Assembly (NCBI GenBank): GCA_035550595.1
Contig: DASZOV010000173.1
Location: forward strand, 1-22,911
Direction of reading: 5' to 3'
Length of the DNA stretch: 22,911 nt
From: CALFMR01 sp035550595
GTDB taxonomy: Bacteria; Acidobacteriota; Vicinamibacteria; Vicinamibacterales; SCN-69-37
Within the stretch, counting starts at the first letter, position 1. The number at the start of each line of letters is the position of its first letter. The notes under the pieces are model-generated. The model saw only the letters and a program-made list of their open reading frames with translations, searched no databases and was not told where the DNA came from. The translations under genes were made by a program, and so were the position numbers. Shown here one piece after another: positions 7,862-15,894 of the stretch.

Positions 7862-10816
7862 ATGCCTCGACATCACGTTTTCATTGGCATTGCGGCCCTG
7901 TTGTCGGTGTCGCTCGTCCTGGGCATCCCGGCGCCCGCCGCGGCGCAGAGTCCGACGGGCACGATCTCGGGGAGGGTCGCCGACACGAACGGCGGCGTGC
8001 TGCCCGGTGTCACCGTCACGCTCTCGTCGCCGGCCCTTCAGGGCACGCAGGTTGCGGTGGCCACGGAGCACGGCGACTACATCTTCAGTCTCCTGCCGCC
8101 CGGCGTCTACACGGTGCGGTTCACGCTCAACGGCTTCGAGCCGTTCGAGAAGCAGACCCGGCTCGGCGCGACTGAATCGGTGACCGTGGACGCGACGCTG
8201 CAGACGGCGCGCGTCACCGAAAACATCACGGTCTCGGCCGACGCCGACACGTTCGTCAACACCGTCCAGGTCGCGACGAACCTGAAATCGTCCGATATCG
8301 ACCTTCTACCGGTTACTACACGTACGATCGGTGCCTACCTGAACCTGACACCCTCGGTCCACGGGACGGGGCCCGGCGAGGAGACGTCGATTGCCGGCGC
8401 GCCGTCGTACGAGAACGTCATCCTCGTCAACGGCGTACAAACCCAGGACAACGTCCGTGGGGACCCGCTCAACCTGTACATCGAGGATGCGATCGAGGAA
8501 ACGACGGTCGCGACCTCCGGCGTGTCCGCGCAATACGGCCGGTTCAACGGTGGCCTCGTGAACGCGGTCACCAAGTCGGGCAGCAACGCCTTCAGCGGCT
8601 CGTTCCGCACGTCGTTCACGAACGATGCCTGGCGGACGAAGACGCCGTTCGGCGAGCCGAGGATCGACGCGACGGTCCCGGCCTACGAGTTCACGCTCGG
8701 CGGGCCGATCCTCCGCGACAAGACGTGGTTTTTCGGGGCGGGCCGGATCGAGAACCAGGATCGCGCCGCGCAGACGTACCTGACGAACATCCCGTACACG
8801 ACCGGCCAGGACGAGTCGCGGTACGAGGCGAAGGTCACGCAGAGCCTCGGCATGGGCCAGCGCCTGCAGGTGGACTACATCGGCGTGTCACACAAGGACA
8901 TCACCGCCGACACGGCCTCGATCGTGTTCGGCGCCATGGATCTCGCCAGCCTCGTCACGCGCGAACTGCCCCAGCGCCAGATCTCGGCGCACTACACGGG
9001 GACGTTCGGTTCACGGTTCTTCGTCGAAAGCCAGTACTCGACGCGCCGCCTCGCGTTCAAGCACGCCGGCGGGCTCGACACCGACCGCATCATGGGGACG
9101 CCGCTCCTCGATCAGCAGACCGGTGGCTCGTGGTGGGCACCGGCGTTCTGCGGTGTCTGCAAGGACGAACAGCGCAACAACGATGAGTTCATCGCCAAGG
9201 GCAACTACTTCATCTCAACGCCAACCGGCGCGCACAACATCACGTTCGGGTACGACACCTTCAACGATCGCATGATCGAGGACAATCACCAGTCCGCGTC
9301 AGACTGGCAGATCTGGTCCACGGCCTCGACCGTCGAGGATAGCGTCGTCTACCCGGTCATCCTTCCCGGCGAGAGCACCTACATCATCTACTGGCCGCTC
9401 TTGGCTTCCAGCCAGGGCACGAATTTCCGGACGCACGCGCTCTTCCTCCAAGACGACTGGCGAGTGGACAACCACCTGACGTTCAATCTCGGCGTGCGTT
9501 ATGACAAGAACCACGGCGAGGATGCCTCCGGCCACGTGGTCGCCAACGACGCGATCGTGAGCCCGCGGCTCGGCGTCGTGTGGGACCCGACCGGCGGGGG
9601 CACGACGACACTGAGCGCCAGTTACAGCCGCTACGTGGCGGCGATTTCCAACCCGATTGCCAGCCAGGGATCTGGTGCCGGCCTGCCCGCCATCTTCGCC
9701 TACTTCTACGACGGCGATCCCATCAACGCCGACGCCAGCCAGCCGCTCGTGCCGACCGACCAAGCGCTCGAGCAGGTCTTCGCCTGGTACGACGCCACGC
9801 AGCCCGATCCCTTCCAGGTCACGATTCCCGGACTGCAGACCCAGATCCGCGGTTCTCTGAAATCGCCGCACGTCGACGAGGCCGCGTTCGGCGTGAGCCG
9901 CACGATCGGCGATCGCGGCGCCGTCCGTGTCGACGTCGTCGACCGCCACTTCGGAGATTTCTACGTCAATCGGACGGACACGACGACGGGTCAGGGCACC
10001 GACGAGTTCGGCAATGCCTTCGATATCTCGTACATCGAGAACTCGAACCTCATCACGCGCCGCTACACGGCCGTCACCGCGCAGGGCAGCTACCGGCTCG
10101 GCACGCGCGTGAGGCTCGGCGCGAGCTACACGCTGTCGCACCTCCGCGGCAACGACGACGGCGAGGATCTCGGTTCTGGTCCCGTTGCGGCCACGTTCCT
10201 CTACTACCCCGAGTACAGCGAACCGTCCTGGGATCATCCGGAAGGCGACCTGTCGGCTGACCAACGTCACAACGCGCGCCTCTGGGGCACGGTCGTCATT
10301 CCAACGGGGAGCGCCGCCGATCAGGTGTCGGTGAGTCTCGTCGAGCAGATGCAGTCGGGCACGCCCTACGGGGCCGTGGCCGATGTCGAGCTCTCCGATG
10401 CCGACGGCAATCCGTTCGTCCAGAATCCCGGTTATCTCACGCCGCCGCAGACGACGCCGTATTACTTCACGGCGCGCGATGCGTTCCACACGGCCGCGAT
10501 GTACCGGACGGACCTGTCGCTCAACTACACGCGACGGATGGGAGCCGGGCCTCACGCGCTCGAACTGTTCGGGCGATTCCAGGTGTTCAACATCTTCAAC
10601 CAGTTCCAGGCGTTCAACCTGACGGCAGGCCAAATCAACACGACCGTCTTGACAGCCGTCGACGACCCGGACACGTATCAGATCTTCAACCCCTTCACCG
10701 AGACGCCGGTCGAAGGCGTCAACTGGGCCAAGGGATCGAAGTTCGGCCAGGTGGTCGACGACGGCGCCTACACGCTGCCGCGCACATTCCAGTTCTCGGT
10801 GGGCGCGAGGTTCTAG
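7862..10816 (+). CDS. TonB-dependent outer-membrane receptor, Oar-like, with carboxypeptidase-regulatory domain
   Basis: The ATG at 7862 follows GGAGG with 11 bp spacing and gives 984 residues. A signal peptide runs to about residue 28 (PAAAAQ). Residues about 33-115 form a CarboxypepD_reg-like Ig fold (GTISGRVADTNGGVLPGVTV, then GDYIFSLLPPGVYTVRF). A plug-like region follows at about 135-245 (QYGRFNGGLVNAVTKSGSN), and the rest is a large beta-barrel ending FQFSVGARF with a terminal Phe. This arrangement is abundant in Acidobacteriota and Bacteroidota and is thought to import large substrates such as oligosaccharides or peptides using TonB energy. A Cys430-Gly-Val-Cys433 pair falls in what should be an extracellular loop. 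The gene is alone and divergent from the glycosyltransferase, so the substrate is unknown. Confidence 0.9.
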   Translation: MPRHHVFIGIAALLSVSLVLGIPAPAAAQSPTGTISGRVADTNGGVLPGVTVTLSSPALQGTQVAVATEHGDYIFSLLPPGVYTVRFTLNGFEPFEKQTRLGATESVTVDATLQTARVTENITVSADADTFVNTVQVATNLKSSDIDLLPVTTRTIGAYLNLTPSVHGTGPGEETSIAGAPSYENVILVNGVQTQDNVRGDPLNLYIEDAIEETTVATSGVSAQYGRFNGGLVNAVTKSGSNAFSGSFRTSFTNDAWRTKTPFGEPRIDATVPAYEFTLGGPILRDKTWFFGAGRIENQDRAAQTYLTNIPYTTGQDESRYEAKVTQSLGMGQRLQVDYIGVSHKDITADTASIVFGAMDLASLVTRELPQRQISAHYTGTFGSRFFVESQYSTRRLAFKHAGGLDTDRIMGTPLLDQQTGGSWWAPAFCGVCKDEQRNNDEFIAKGNYFISTPTGAHNITFGYDTFNDRMIEDNHQSASDWQIWSTASTVEDSVVYPVILPGESTYIIYWPLLASSQGTNFRTHALFLQDDWRVDNHLTFNLGVRYDKNHGEDASGHVVANDAIVSPRLGVVWDPTGGGTTTLSASYSRYVAAISNPIASQGSGAGLPAIFAYFYDGDPINADASQPLVPTDQALEQVFAWYDATQPDPFQVTIPGLQTQIRGSLKSPHVDEAAFGVSRTIGDRGAVRVDVVDRHFGDFYVNRTDTTTGQGTDEFGNAFDISYIENSNLITRRYTAVTAQGSYRLGTRVRLGASYTLSHLRGNDDGEDLGSGPVAATFLYYPEYSEPSWDHPEGDLSADQRHNARLWGTVVIPTGSAADQVSVSLVEQMQSGTPYGAVADVELSDADGNPFVQNPGYLTPPQTTPYYFTARDAFHTAAMYRTDLSLNYTRRMGAGPHALELFGRFQVFNIFNQFQAFNLTAGQINTTVLTAVDDPDTYQIFNPFTETPVEGVNWAKGSKFGQVVDDGAYTLPRTFQFSVGARF

Positions 10817-10825
10817 CGGGTCTCG

Positions 10826-10849
10826 CGCGAAGACGCGAAGACGCGAAGA
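10826..10849. repeat. Three tandem copies of the octamer CGCGAAGA
   Basis: The 8-bp unit CGCGAAGA occurs three times without a mismatch just after the receptor stop codon (10816) and runs into a string of A residues (10849-10856), then AGTTGATA, which resembles the end of the 7-bp repeat element at 4938. Read on the minus strand, the A-run is a T-run beyond the aminotransferase gene, so it may add to transcription termination there. Confidence 0.75.
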
Positions 10850-10861
10850 AAAAAAGTTGAT

Positions 10862-10943
10862 ACCGCGAGCCCCCGAACGTAGTGAGGGTGGCGAAGCACA
10901 TAGGCGCGGGGGTGGGGCCCCGCGCCACTGCCAAGAAGATTGA
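10862..10943 (+). repeat. GC-rich hairpin repeat, copy B1
   Basis: This roughly 80-bp element reappears inverted at 14439-14587. It starts ACCGCGAGCCCCCGA and ends ACTGCCAAGAAGAT. Its centre is a hairpin with 9-bp arms, GGCGCGGGG (10903-10911) and CCCCGCGCC (10918-10926), and a 7-base loop. It fills the junction between the converging receptor (ends 10816) and aminotransferase (ends 10945) genes. No U-tract follows the hairpin. Short open frames across it are by-products of the repeat. Confidence 0.8.
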
Positions 10944-10944
10944 C

Positions 10945-12159
10945 CTACTCTCTGAGCCGCTGCAGCCGCTCGGCTGCGGCGGCGATCGTCTCGGCGCGTT
11001 TGCAGAAGCAGAATCGCACGGCGTGTCGGGCGGCGCCGGGCTCGCGGAAGAAGCTGCTGCCCGGCACGGCCGCCACGCCGATCTCGGTCACCAGGTGCCG
11101 GACGAACGCGACGTCGTCGGCGAAGCCGAACGACGCCGCGTCCGTCATGACGTAGTACGCGCCGCGCGGCAGGAAGCACGTGAACCCGACGCCAGCGAGA
11201 ACGTCCACGAGCCGGTCGCGGCGGACGCGGTACGCGCCCGCCAGGCCGGCGTAGTAGTCGCCCGGCGAGGCGAGCGCCGACGCTGCGGCGGCCTGCAAGG
11301 GCGCCGCGGCGCCGACGGTCAGAAAGTCGTGGACCTTGCGGATCGCGGACGTGACGTCGGGCGGCGCGACGGCCCAGCCGACGCGCCAGCCGGTGACGCT
11401 GAACGTCTTCGACACGCTGTTGATCGTCACCGTGCGCTCGGCCATCCCGTCGATCGTCGCCATCGGCACGTGCGCCGCCGGCTCATAGACGATGTGCTCG
11501 TAGATCTCGTCGGTGACGGCCATCGCGCCCCAGTGCTGGCACAGCCGCGCAATCTCACTCAGCTCGTCGCGCGTGAACACCTTGCCCGTCGGATTGTTCG
11601 GCGTGTTGACGATGATGGCGCGCGTGCGGTTCGAAAACGCCGCGCGGAGCTCGTCCGGATCGAACCACCAGTCGCCATCGACCACGCGCGCGCCGCTCGC
11701 GGCGGGTGGCCGCAGCCGCACGAACCGCGGTGTCGCGCCCGAGAGAATCGCGTCCGGCCCGTAGTTCTCGTAGAACGGCTCGAACACGATCACTTCGTCG
11801 CCGGGATCGACGATGGCGAGCAGGGTCGCCATCATGGCTTCCGTCGATCCGCAGCACACCGTCACCTGCCGATCGGGATCGACGGCCAATCCGTGACGAG
11901 CGCCGAGATCCGCGGTGATCGCCTGACGCAAGCTGGGCGCGCCCCACGTGATCGCGTACTGATTGACGTCGGCCTGGATCGCCGCGCAGGCCGCGTCCTT
12001 GATGGCCGCCGGTGCCGGAAAATCCGGAAAGCCCTGCGACAGGTTGACTGCGCCGTGCGCGAGCGCGAGGCGTGTCATCTCGCGAATCACCGACTCGGTG
12101 AACCGCGAAGCCTTGGCCGACGTCCGCGCGCGGACGTCCGGCGCGGTCGGATCGGTCAT
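10945..12159 (-). CDS. Class I/II PLP-dependent aminotransferase
   Basis: This 404-residue fold-type I aminotransferase starts at an ATG that overlaps the preceding stop codon by 4 bp (ATGA, 12156-12159). Visible landmarks are SQGFPDFPAP at 41-50, NTPNNPTGK at 185-193, Asp217 (VTDEIYEHI, contacting the pyridine nitrogen), the PLP lysine Lys251 in SVSKTFSVTGWRVGW, and Arg382 (AVRF, substrate carboxylate). The SQGFPDF start and SKTFSVTGWR motif are those of the kynurenine/glutamine/methionine aminotransferase subgroup (YbdL, KAT). Family members transfer the amino group of methionine, glutamine, or aromatic amino acids to 2-oxo acids in the cytoplasm; the exact substrate here is open. No Shine-Dalgarno site is seen, so translation is probably coupled to the lytic transglycosylase gene. 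Confidence 0.9.
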   Translation of the reverse strand: MTDPTAPDVRARTSAKASRFTESVIREMTRLALAHGAVNLSQGFPDFPAPAAIKDAACAAIQADVNQYAITWGAPSLRQAITADLGARHGLAVDPDRQVTVCCGSTEAMMATLLAIVDPGDEVIVFEPFYENYGPDAILSGATPRFVRLRPPAASGARVVDGDWWFDPDELRAAFSNRTRAIIVNTPNNPTGKVFTRDELSEIARLCQHWGAMAVTDEIYEHIVYEPAAHVPMATIDGMAERTVTINSVSKTFSVTGWRVGWAVAPPDVTSAIRKVHDFLTVGAAAPLQAAAASALASPGDYYAGLAGAYRVRRDRLVDVLAGVGFTCFLPRGAYYVMTDAASFGFADDVAFVRHLVTEIGVAAVPGSSFFREPGAARHAVRFCFCKRAETIAAAAERLQRLRE

Positions 12160-14357
12160 CGCGCGGCCGATCGGGTCGCGCCGCCGTGCTCGCTGCCGTA
12201 CAGAACGCGGTAGTCCTCGGCCGTGCCGAGGATGCGCTTCACGTAGTTCTGCGTCTCGGGGAACGGAATGTCGTCGATGAACTCGTCGCGATCGAGCCCC
12301 GGCCGCTCGGCCTGCCACGCCACGACGCGGCTTTCGCCGGCGTTGTAGGCCGCGAGGGCGAGCGCAGGATCGCCGAACTGCGCGACGAGATCCGCGAAAT
12401 GCGCCATGCCGATGCGGACGTTGACGTCCGGCTGTATGAGCGTCCGCGTCGTGAATCGCCTGATCCGGAGCTGGCGCGCGTACTGGCGCCCCGTCGTGGG
12501 CACGACCTGCATGAGCCCCCACGCGTTGGCCGACGACCGGATGTCCGCCTGGAAGGTCGATTCCTGTGCGATGAGCGCCGTCATCAAGTACGGATCGAGA
12601 TGATGGGCGGTCGCGTACTTGTGGATCAGATCCCAGTACGACCGAGGAAAGATGACCGTCAGCAGACTCTCGGGCAGCGCCTCTCCGCCGGCGGCCATGA
12701 ACTGCGGATACGCGCGCCGCATCGCCGTGATGCCGGGACGCAACGCGCCCTTCAGGTACAACGCATGCGCGATCGTCGCCTGGATGAACGGCGACGCCCC
12801 GGACTCGGCCTGGGTCTTCTTCAACTCGAAGACTGCATCGTCATACAAGCCCGCGCCCATGAGCGCGCGCACCAGCGGCGCGTTGTCGGGCGGCGCACCG
12901 GGCGCGAGGTCGACGAGCGCATCGCGCGCCACGACCGGCAGCGTCTCCGCCCCGCCCTTCACGAGCTCGCCGAGGCGCTTCGTGGCCAGACGTCCGTAGT
13001 ACGAGTTGCGATAGTCGGCGACCACCTGCCGATACGCGGCAATGGCGGCGTCGCGCTCACCGAGCTGCGCGTGCGCACGGCCCGTCCAGTAGAGCCACGC
13101 CGGCCGATAGTCCGCCCGACCGAGGTTGGCGACCGCGTCGTCGAACAACCGAATCGTCTCGCGATAATTGCCCTGACGATACGCCCACCAGCCGGCCTTC
13201 CACGCCGCACGGTCCGCATACGCGCCACGCGGGAAACGGCGGTACATCTCCGTGAAGGTGTCGGCCGCCTGCTGGTCCTCGTCCTGAATGATGAAGTACG
13301 TGCCGAGCTCGTTCAGCGCGCGCTCGGCGAGGGCGCTGACCGGATTCGCGTCGACGAACGCGCGGACGAGACGCAGATATTCGTCCTCGTTGCCGAGCTG
13401 ACGGCTCGTGCCGAGGACGTAGAACTCCGCCTCGAGACGACGGGCCGGCGATCCCGACAGGTAGCCATCGAGCGCGCGCCGCGACGCCGCATATTGCCCG
13501 CGAAAGAAGTCGCACTCGGCGAGACGAAGATCGACGCGGTCGCGATCGTCGCCCGTGACGCGGTTGCGCACCACGGTGAACGCCTTGCGCGCATCGTCAT
13601 AGCGGCCCGCGCCGTAGAGCGCCTGGGCGCGATCGACGTCACGTACGGCCGGTTCGGGCTGCGCGTCACCGGGCAGCGAGCGTAGCTCGTCGGCGGCTTT
13701 GGCTGCTTCGTCGGTGAGGGGGAAGTCGTAGTAGACGGTCGTGAACGACGCGCGCGCCAGGTCGACCTCGTGCAGCTTCGCCTCCGCGCGTCCGAGACGC
13801 AGATACGCGAGCGCGGGATTCGTGGAGCGAACGCCGGTCAGCACGTGAAGCGCCGTCTCGGCATCCGCCCACGCCTCGTTGGCTTCAGCGGCGTCGGCGA
13901 GCAGCCATAACGCCGCTTCGCCGAGATAGCCACCCGGCTGCGCGTTCACAATCGTTTGCGCTGTCGTCTGGGCCGCTTTCGCGTCGTCGAGCGCGAGCTG
14001 GGCGCGCCCGACGTACAGACGAGCGTAGCTACCAAGGACGGGATCGGCCGTCGCCCGGCGGAAGACCGGCAAAGCCTCTCGCGCATGGCCGTCCGCGAGA
14101 TCGGCGACGGCGTCGCCGAGGCCCTGCGTCAGCCGGGTCGGCGTCGACGGCACGAGCCACAGATCGGATTCTTCGAGACGGACGGCGGAGGCCGAAACCT
14201 GGTCGACCGTGAGGGGACGCGGACCGGGATGCACGAGCGTGAACGCCAACGTGGCGGCGACGATGACCCCGCCGCGCACGTGCGTTCGGCGCCCGGCGGC
14301 TCGAAGGCGCGCCAGTCGCCGATCGATCGCATCGCGTATCTGCTGTACCCGTGACAT
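12156..14357 (-). CDS. Slt70-like soluble lytic murein transglycosylase with TPR-like superhelix
   Basis: The 733-residue product starts with a basic N-terminus and one hydrophobic segment (about 29-43), an uncleaved anchor or signal peptide that places it in the periplasm. Residues about 75-560 are Ala-rich helical repeats of the tetratricopeptide type. The C-terminal SLT domain (about 575-715) shows the catalytic Glu599 in IAQESTF, then SSANAWGLMQVVPTTG and ALAAYNAGESRV, the canonical GLMQ and AYNAG motifs. Such enzymes cleave peptidoglycan between MurNAc and GlcNAc, forming 1,6-anhydroMurNAc, in wall turnover or insertion of envelope machines. The length and layout agree with Slt70 (about 645 residues), with a longer helical part. 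The ATG at 14357 lacks a clear Shine-Dalgarno site. A perfect 11-bp hairpin is 42 bp upstream. Confidence 0.92.
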   Translation of the reverse strand: MSRVQQIRDAIDRRLARLRAAGRRTHVRGGVIVAATLAFTLVHPGPRPLTVDQVSASAVRLEESDLWLVPSTPTRLTQGLGDAVADLADGHAREALPVFRRATADPVLGSYARLYVGRAQLALDDAKAAQTTAQTIVNAQPGGYLGEAALWLLADAAEANEAWADAETALHVLTGVRSTNPALAYLRLGRAEAKLHEVDLARASFTTVYYDFPLTDEAAKAADELRSLPGDAQPEPAVRDVDRAQALYGAGRYDDARKAFTVVRNRVTGDDRDRVDLRLAECDFFRGQYAASRRALDGYLSGSPARRLEAEFYVLGTSRQLGNEDEYLRLVRAFVDANPVSALAERALNELGTYFIIQDEDQQAADTFTEMYRRFPRGAYADRAAWKAGWWAYRQGNYRETIRLFDDAVANLGRADYRPAWLYWTGRAHAQLGERDAAIAAYRQVVADYRNSYYGRLATKRLGELVKGGAETLPVVARDALVDLAPGAPPDNAPLVRALMGAGLYDDAVFELKKTQAESGASPFIQATIAHALYLKGALRPGITAMRRAYPQFMAAGGEALPESLLTVIFPRSYWDLIHKYATAHHLDPYLMTALIAQESTFQADIRSSANAWGLMQVVPTTGRQYARQLRIRRFTTRTLIQPDVNVRIGMAHFADLVAQFGDPALALAAYNAGESRVVAWQAERPGLDRDEFIDDIPFPETQNYVKRILGTAEDYRVLYGSEHGGATRSAAR

Positions 14358-14399
14358 GACCGATGCCGTTCATTATGCCGTATCGGTCGATGCGGAGTA

Positions 14400-14432
14400 C
14401 AGCGCCAGCGTGAGCCGCCCTCGCTGGCGCTG
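14400..14432. other. Perfect 11-bp stem-loop upstream of the lytic transglycosylase gene
   Basis: CAGCGCCAGCG (14400-14410) and CGCTGGCGCTG (14422-14432) pair perfectly around an 11-base loop. On the minus strand it lies after the xylose operon and repeats and 42 bp before the lytic transglycosylase ATG. It could terminate read-through from xylA or act in the leader of the transglycosylase mRNA. It lacks a following T-run. A weak -10-like CATAAT lies at 14377-14372 between hairpin and gene. Confidence 0.5.
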
Positions 14433-14438
14433 GAGAGT

Positions 14439-14587
14439 CATCTTTTTAGCAGTGGCGCGGGCCCCACCCCCGCGCCTACGCGCTTCGCCGCCCTCGCGTG
14501 TCATCTTCTTTGCAGTGCGTTGGGGCCCCACCCCCAACGCTACGCGCTTCGCCACCCTCGCTCCGCTCGGGGGCTCGCGGTGTCATC
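14439..14587 (-). repeat. GC-rich hairpin repeat, two tandem copies (B2 and B3)
   Basis: Two direct copies of the B1 element lie side by side in inverted orientation. B2 (14501-14587) is full length and has a hairpin of GCGTTGGGG and CCCCAACGC on the minus strand (14517-14540). B3 (14439-14500) lacks about 17 bp including the CCCCCGAGCG part and has the stem GGCGCGGG/CCCGCGCC (14454-14476). Relative to B1, four adjacent base pairs of the B2 stem have changed on both sides so that pairing is kept. With 14358-14438 and 14588-14642 these copies make up the 285-bp gap between xylA and the lytic transglycosylase gene. Confidence 0.8.
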
Positions 14588-14593
14588 TTTGTC

Positions 14594-14628
14594 TTTACTT
14601 CTGGCTTCTGTCTTCCCACTTCTAACTT
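14594..14628. repeat. Five 7-bp units downstream of xylA
   Basis: Five consecutive heptamers end in CTT on the plus strand: TTTACTT, CTGGCTT, CTGTCTT, CCCACTT, CTAACTT. On the minus strand they read as units beginning AAG. The period equals that of the AACTTCG arrays at 184-320 and 4818-4938, but the variable part differs. The array ends 14 bp beyond the xylA stop codon. Confidence 0.6.
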
Positions 14629-14642
14629 GACTGTCTGTCCCC

Positions 14643-15809
14643 CTATCTCGCCCCCAGCAACACTTCCATCGTGAGCTGGTCGAGCCGCTCGTACTTGAGG
14701 CCGCGGCGGGCGAGGGCGACGCGATCGAGCGGCGCGTTCAGGAGTTCGTCGCGCTGGGTCGCGGAGTACTTGGCCACCGATGGCGCCGACTGCCCCGCCT
14801 GGTGCGCTTCCTTGACGAGCGCCTGGATCTCGGCGTCGGCGTTCCACCGCGCGGCGCGCTCCTTGAGGATGAGGTAGCTCCGCATGCACCCACGCGCGAA
14901 GTCCTTCACGCCCTCGTAGTCCTCGGTGCGATAGGCGTGCGCGTCGAAGTGGCGCGGGCCGTCGTAACCGACGTCCTCGAGGAACTTGACGAGGAAGAAC
15001 GCCATCTTGACGTTGGCCGACCCGAAGCGGAAGTCCTGGTCGTAGCGGCCGATCACCTGGTCGTTCAGGTCGATGTGGAACAGCTTGCCCGACTCCCACG
15101 CCTGCGCGACCGCGTGTACGAAGTTCAGCCCGGCCATCGTCTCGTGCGCGAACTCCGGGTTGACGCCGACCAGCTCCGGGTGCGCGAGCGTCGGAATCAG
15201 CCCGAGGTAGTTGCCGGTCGTGGCCATGTAGATGTCGCCGCGCGGCTCGTTCGGTTTGGCCTCGAGCGCGAACTTGTAGCCGTAGCCCCGGTCGATCGAG
15301 TACTCGCACAGGTAGTTGATGGCCTCGCGCAGGCGTTTGACCGCCTCGTCAGGCCGCCGGCACGCGTCGGTCTCGGTCCCTTCGCGTCCCCCCCAGAGCA
15401 CGAAGATCTTCGCGCCGAGCTCCGCGCCGATGTCCATCGCGCGCATCGTCTTCTGCACGGCGTAAGCGCGGACGGCCGCGTCGTTGGCCGTGAAGGCGCC
15501 GTCGCGGAAGACCGGATCGAAGAACAGCGACACGGTCACCATCGGCACGACGATGCCGTGCTGTTCGCAGGCCTGGCGGAACTCGCGCACGATGCGATCG
15601 CGCTCAGATGGCGTCGCGTCGATCGGCACGAGGTCGTTGTCGTGCAGGTTGACGCCCCAGGCCCCGACCTCGCCGAGCATCGCCACCGCGTCGTTGGGCG
15701 CCAACGGCTCGCGTACGAAGTCGCCGAACGGATCACGGCCGCGGTTGCTGACCGTCCACAGACCAAAGGAAAACTTGTGTTCGGGGCGAGGCGAAAAGTT
15801 GTCCGACAT
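14643..15809 (-). CDS. xylA: Xylose isomerase
   Basis: XylA converts D-xylose to D-xylulose (and glucose to fructose) with two divalent metals in the cytoplasm. The 388-residue product has the length of the short, Streptomyces-type (class I) enzyme and keeps all its catalytic residues at a constant offset of two: His56 and Asp59 (LHDND), Glu183 and Lys185 (EAKP), Glu219 and His222, Asp247, Asp257 and Asp289 (HFDAH). The ATG is preceded by GAGAGG at 4 bp. It is the last gene of the sugar operon, 85 bp after xylB across a hairpin. Downstream are a 7-bp array and two hairpin repeats. Confidence 0.97.
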   Translation of the reverse strand: MSDNFSPRPEHKFSFGLWTVSNRGRDPFGDFVREPLAPNDAVAMLGEVGAWGVNLHDNDLVPIDATPSERDRIVREFRQACEQHGIVVPMVTVSLFFDPVFRDGAFTANDAAVRAYAVQKTMRAMDIGAELGAKIFVLWGGREGTETDACRRPDEAVKRLREAINYLCEYSIDRGYGYKFALEAKPNEPRGDIYMATTGNYLGLIPTLAHPELVGVNPEFAHETMAGLNFVHAVAQAWESGKLFHIDLNDQVIGRYDQDFRFGSANVKMAFFLVKFLEDVGYDGPRHFDAHAYRTEDYEGVKDFARGCMRSYLILKERAARWNADAEIQALVKEAHQAGQSAPSVAKYSATQRDELLNAPLDRVALARRGLKYERLDQLTMEVLLGAR

Positions 15810-15869
15810 GAGTCCTCTCGTGTGACAGCGGCGCCACGACGTCCGAAGCGCCGAAAGGTCGACCGAACG

Positions 15870-15888
15870 CGGCGGGTTCGTCCCGCCG
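15870..15888 (-). other. Intercistronic hairpin between xylB and xylA
   Basis: CGGCGGG and CCCGCCG pair perfectly over 7 bp around a 5-base loop in the 85-bp gap between the xylB stop (15895) and xylA start (15809). No T-run follows in the direction of transcription, so it is more likely a processing or mRNA-stability element setting the ratio of the two enzymes than a terminator. Confidence 0.5.
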
Positions 15889-15894
15889 TCTCTC

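Noticed and set aside
10903..10926. Hairpin of repeat B1 as a classical Rho-independent terminator
   Set aside because: The stem is strong but no T-run follows on either strand within about 10 bp, and related copies lie where no gene has just ended.
9299..11179. 626-codon minus-strand frame opposite the TonB receptor
   Set aside because: Antisense to a clear receptor, and its N-terminal part crosses the hairpin repeat; composition is that of a shadow frame.
14373..14555. 60-codon minus-strand frame with GVGPQRTAKK and RATAKK peptides
   Set aside because: It is produced by the tandem hairpin repeats; the same peptide appears in the B1 copy. No ribosome site and no independent support.
15810..15894. 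A second LacI-type or XylR operator between xylB and xylA
   Set aside because: I looked for TGNAANCGNTTNCA and other inverted repeats here and found only the GC hairpin.
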